60,689 bases of DNA from Microvirga sp. Mcv34 (GTDB taxonomy: Bacteria > Pseudomonadota > Alphaproteobacteria > Rhizobiales > Beijerinckiaceae), in assembly GCF_024519725.1 (NCBI RefSeq), contig NZ_JALJRK010000011.1, forward strand, positions 1-60,689, given 5' to 3'. A program made the translations under genes and the position numbers. The notes beneath the pieces are model-generated. The model was not told the origin of the DNA. It saw only the letters and a list, made by a program, of their open reading frames with translations, and did no database searches. Of the stretch, positions 58,311 to 60,689 are shown piece after piece. Within the stretch, counting starts at the first letter, position 1. Each line of letters opens with the position of its first letter.

Positions 58311-59272
58311 CAGGGCAGCCTTTCACGGGAGATACGGTCGAGAACCTGTTTCAGCTCCTTCTCGCGGGCCGCCTGGGCCTCGACCCAGTCGCGGATCATT
58401 TGCTGCTCCGCCCGCATGTGCTGGACGAGGCCCTGGACGCCCTCGGCCAGGTTGGCCATGGCCTGGGTCGCGGCCCGGCCGCCCGCGCCGTCGTTGACGG
58501 CGGCCGTGAGCCGGTTCAGCGCCACGGTCAGGTCGTGCGAGGTGCCGGGACGCATGCTCGTGTCGGCAGGCGTGTCCAGGGTGGAGATGGCGAGCCAGTC
58601 CTCCAGCTCCGTGTAGAAGCGGCTCTGGGCCTGGCCGGCCTGGAGGTCAAGAAAGCCGAGGACGAGGGAGCCGGCGAGGCCGAACAGGGAGGCCGAGAAG
58701 GACAGGCCCATGCCCTGGAGCGGGCCGGCGAGCGAGTTCTTCAGCTCGTCGAAGAGGACGGCCGTATCCTGGCCGGTGCGGAGCGACGAGATGATGCGCC
58801 CGACCGAGCCGACCGTGTCGATGAGGCCCCAGAAGGTGCCGAGAAGGCCTAAGAAGACCAGGAGGCCCGCGAGATAGCGCACGATCTCGCGGCTCTCGTC
58901 GAGACGGGCCCCGATGGAATCCAGGACCGAGCGGGTCGCTGCGACGGAAAAGCCGGCTTGCTCGGGCCGGTTGCCGAGGAGCGCCGCCAGGGGCGCCAGC
59001 AGGACCGGCGGGGTGGGGGCGACGAGCCCTTCCTCGGTCTGGCGCAGGGTGTTGACCCACCGCACCTCCGGAAAAAGCCGCCAGGCCTGCCGGATGGCCA
59101 GCACGATGCCGATGAACATGACGCCGAGAATCAGGGCGTTGAGGCCGGGATTGGCCTGGAAGGCCGACCAGATCTGCCGGTAGAGGATGAAGGCGACGAA
59201 CCCTGCCAGAACCAGGAAGACCGCCATGCGGACCAGGTAAATCCGCGGTGGGGTAAGGGGTTGGTCCGCCAT
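58310..59272 (-). CDS. MotA/TolQ/ExbB-like membrane protein
   Basis: The 320-residue product has membrane segments near residues 12-30, 40-57, 142-165 and 190-212 and the family-type sequence GLLGTFWGLIDTVGSVGRIISSL, where the stator channel region lies. With the OmpA-domain partner it should form a proton- or sodium-driven stator complex. No flagellar genes are in the window, so a motility role is unsupported. The ATG at 59272 gives MADQPLTPPRIYLVRM. Confidence 0.87.
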   Translation of the reverse strand: MADQPLTPPRIYLVRMAVFLVLAGFVAFILYRQIWSAFQANPGLNALILGVMFIGIVLAIRQAWRLFPEVRWVNTLRQTEEGLVAPTPPVLLAPLAALLGNRPEQAGFSVAATRSVLDSIGARLDESREIVRYLAGLLVFLGLLGTFWGLIDTVGSVGRIISSLRTGQDTAVLFDELKNSLAGPLQGMGLSFSASLFGLAGSLVLGFLDLQAGQAQSRFYTELEDWLAISTLDTPADTSMRPGTSHDLTVALNRLTAAVNDGAGGRAATQAMANLAEGVQGLVQHMRAEQQMIRDWVEAQAAREKELKQVLDRISRERLP

Positions 59273-59397
59273 CGTTATCCTGTGCATTGGTGCTTCGGAG
59301 CTGCACCAATGTGACCGCCCCTGTCCGCCGGATCAAGCGCGACCACGGCCGACTTCGACGGGACGAACAGAAATATCGGCCGGAACCTCCCGGAAAA

Positions 59398-60192
59398 CTA
59401 TCCTTTGGCCTTCTTCAGAAGCTTGAGCAGCTCGCGGTGCATAACCTCGTTGCCGCAGGCGATGGAGCCCTTGGCCATCGGGTCGCTGCCGCCATCCGCG
59501 TCGGACACGAAACCGCCCGCCTCGCGGATCATTAGGATGCCGGCGGCGATGTCCCAGGTGTTCAGGCCTCGTTCCCAATAGGCATCGAAGCGCCCGCAGG
59601 CCACGTAGGCGAGGTCGAGGGCGGCGGCACCCCAGCGGCGCATGCCGCCCACATTGGCCATGACGGAGGCGCATTCGCGCAGGAACAGGCCGTGATCGCC
59701 CTTGCCGATATGCGGCAGGCCGCAGGCCACGACGGCGTCCGGCACGTCAGTGCGGGCCGCCACGCGGATGCGGCGGTTGTTGAGATAGGCGCCCTTGCCC
59801 TTCTCGGAAATGAAAAGCTCGTCCTTGGCCGGATCGTAGATCACGCCGGCGACGATCTGGCCGTCGCGCTCCAGGCCGACCGAGATGGCGAATTGCGGCA
59901 GGCCGTGCAGGAAGTTGGTGGTGCCGTCGAGCGGGTCGATATGCCAGCGATGGCTCGGGTCGGTGCCCTCGACGACGCCCTGCTCCTCCATGATGAAGCC
60001 GTAGCCGGGCCGGGCCTTCTCGAGCGCCTCGCGCAGGATCTTCTCCGCCTTGCGGTCGGCCGCCGACACGAAGTCGCCGGGACCTTTACGGGAGACCTGC
60101 AGATTCTCGACTTCGCCGAAATCGCGCTTGAGCGAGCGCGAAGCCTTCATCACGGCATCGGTCATGACGGTCATGAGGGGCGAACGGATCAT
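59398..60192 (-). CDS. suhB: Inositol monophosphatase (SuhB type)
   Basis: The 264-residue product has the family metal-site pattern: GFIMEEQGVVEGTDPSHRWHIDPLDGTTNFLHGLPQFAISVGLE and, in the C-terminal half, WERGLNTWDIAAGILMIREAGGFVSDADG. It hydrolyses inositol-1-phosphate and may also act on RNA polymerase or rRNA maturation as E. coli SuhB does. The ATG at 60192 is chosen over that at 60246. Confidence 0.94.
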   Translation of the reverse strand: MIRSPLMTVMTDAVMKASRSLKRDFGEVENLQVSRKGPGDFVSAADRKAEKILREALEKARPGYGFIMEEQGVVEGTDPSHRWHIDPLDGTTNFLHGLPQFAISVGLERDGQIVAGVIYDPAKDELFISEKGKGAYLNNRRIRVAARTDVPDAVVACGLPHIGKGDHGLFLRECASVMANVGGMRRWGAAALDLAYVACGRFDAYWERGLNTWDIAAGILMIREAGGFVSDADGGSDPMAKGSIACGNEVMHRELLKLLKKAKG

Positions 60193-60321
60193 CGGGCAAG
60201 TCCTGGCAAAGAGCGGTTTTGAAATGAAGTGTGGTCGATGGACCACGCGAGGGTTCGCGTCAAGCGGTGGTCAACCGAGCAGCGGCGCGAATGATCCCTC
60301 CCGGGGCCTGTTTTCATGCGC

Positions 60322-60689
60322 TCAGCGCATGCCGAGCCGTTCGGCGGCGAGCTTTTCGGCGCGCTTGCGGTCCTCGGTGCTCAGCTCCTTGAAGGCTTCG
60401 TCGAGCCAGGGATCGGCCAGGCCCTGAGCGGCGGCCAGGATATGCCAGGCCGCCCCATCGACCTTGTTGGCGGGAACGCCGCGGCCGGCGACGAGCAGGC
60501 GGGCCAGGCGGTTCTGGGCGATGGCGTTGCCCTTCGCGGCGGCCCGGCGGAAATAGCGCGCGGCCTGGGATTCGCTGACCGGGACCCCATCCCCGTTGAA
60601 GAGCAGGATCGCGTATTCCACCTCGCCGACCGAGCTGCCGTTGCGGGCCGCGCGCTCGAAGAGGCGGGCGGCCTCGCTGGAATTCCGCT
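60322..60689 (-). CDS. Sel1/TPR-repeat protein, 5' end beyond the window
   Basis: The frame stays open through the window edge, so the true start is outside. The visible 121 residues include Sel1-like repeats (AARLFERAARNGSSVGEVEYAILLFNGDGVPVSESQAARYFRRAAAKGNAIAQNRLARLLVAGRGVPAN). These solenoids mediate protein-protein interactions in the periplasm or cytoplasm. Confidence 0.9.
   Translation of the reverse strand, partial: RNSSEAARLFERAARNGSSVGEVEYAILLFNGDGVPVSESQAARYFRRAAAKGNAIAQNRLARLLVAGRGVPANKVDGAAWHILAAAQGLADPWLDEAFKELSTEDRKRAEKLAAERLGMR

Overview
The window reads as ordinary core chromosome of a GC-rich alphaproteobacterium of the order Hyphomicrobiales (Rhizobiales). A Methylobacteriaceae/Microvirga-like organism is my best guess, but this rests only on gene content, gene order and the style of the intergenic repeats. 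Pointers are CpdR, RcdA, GapR and TrcR (alphaproteobacterial cell-cycle proteins), the DUF1036-pyk-EamA-formylglutamate hydrolase-DUF1244-gapR neighbourhood, an aa3-type oxidase subunit IV-like gene in front of split pntAA/pntAB/pntB, a Cys-free L36, and a ROSE-type RNA thermometer in front of hsp20. I see no prophage, CRISPR array, transposase or plasmid functions.

Layout. 0.1-7.2 kb: SPFH/NfeD membrane pair, an orphan RTX-repeat protein, kdsD and galU (envelope sugar precursors), an MltB-type lytic transglycosylase, and a DUF459 protein whose SGNH catalytic residues look lost. 7.3-13.9 kb: glutamate synthase gltB and gltD, split by a small AT-richer gene for a secreted NTR/TIMP-like protein. 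14.4-20.7 kb: ltaE, thermometer-controlled hsp20, an alpha/beta hydrolase, hisN-type phosphatase, an MFS transporter and a formylglutamate amidohydrolase. 20.8-28.0 kb: cpdR, tRNA-Val, rpmJ, a TPR protein, a hydrolase, the DUF1036-pyk operon, EamA transporter, second formylglutamate amidohydrolase, DUF1244 and gapR. 28.3-37.6 kb: DUF1989 protein, a MepK-like DUF882 peptidase beside an L,D-transpeptidase, an M3 oligopeptidase coupled to an ABC1 kinase, and a glycosyltransferase. 37.7-41.8 kb: transhydrogenase operon and a YdcF protein. 41.9-49.8 kb: GNAT, nucleotidyltransferase, TPR lipoprotein, rpsU, purEK, two divergent DUF465 genes, a TauE/SafE permease and prpE. 50-54 kb: trcR, a quinone oxidoreductase, DUF1192, rcdA behind a CtrA-type site, an iron-permease-like protein and rpmE. 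54-60.7 kb: an ABC exporter, DUF3606, prolyl aminopeptidase, a MotA/TolQ-like plus OmpA-domain pair, suhB and the start-less end of a Sel1-repeat gene cut by the window edge.

How it works together. Several genes converge on the envelope: KDO and UDP-glucose precursors, a lytic transglycosylase, 3-3 crosslink synthesis and cleavage, and a proton-channel-like pair with a peptidoglycan-binding partner. Four genes belong to the CtrA/ClpXP and nucleoid circuitry of alphaproteobacteria. No single undescribed multi-gene system stands out. The most unusual items are the small secreted-protein gene lodged inside the gltB-gltD operon, the DUF459 protein that lacks its catalytic triad, and a strong terminator whose stem contains the start codon of the next gene.
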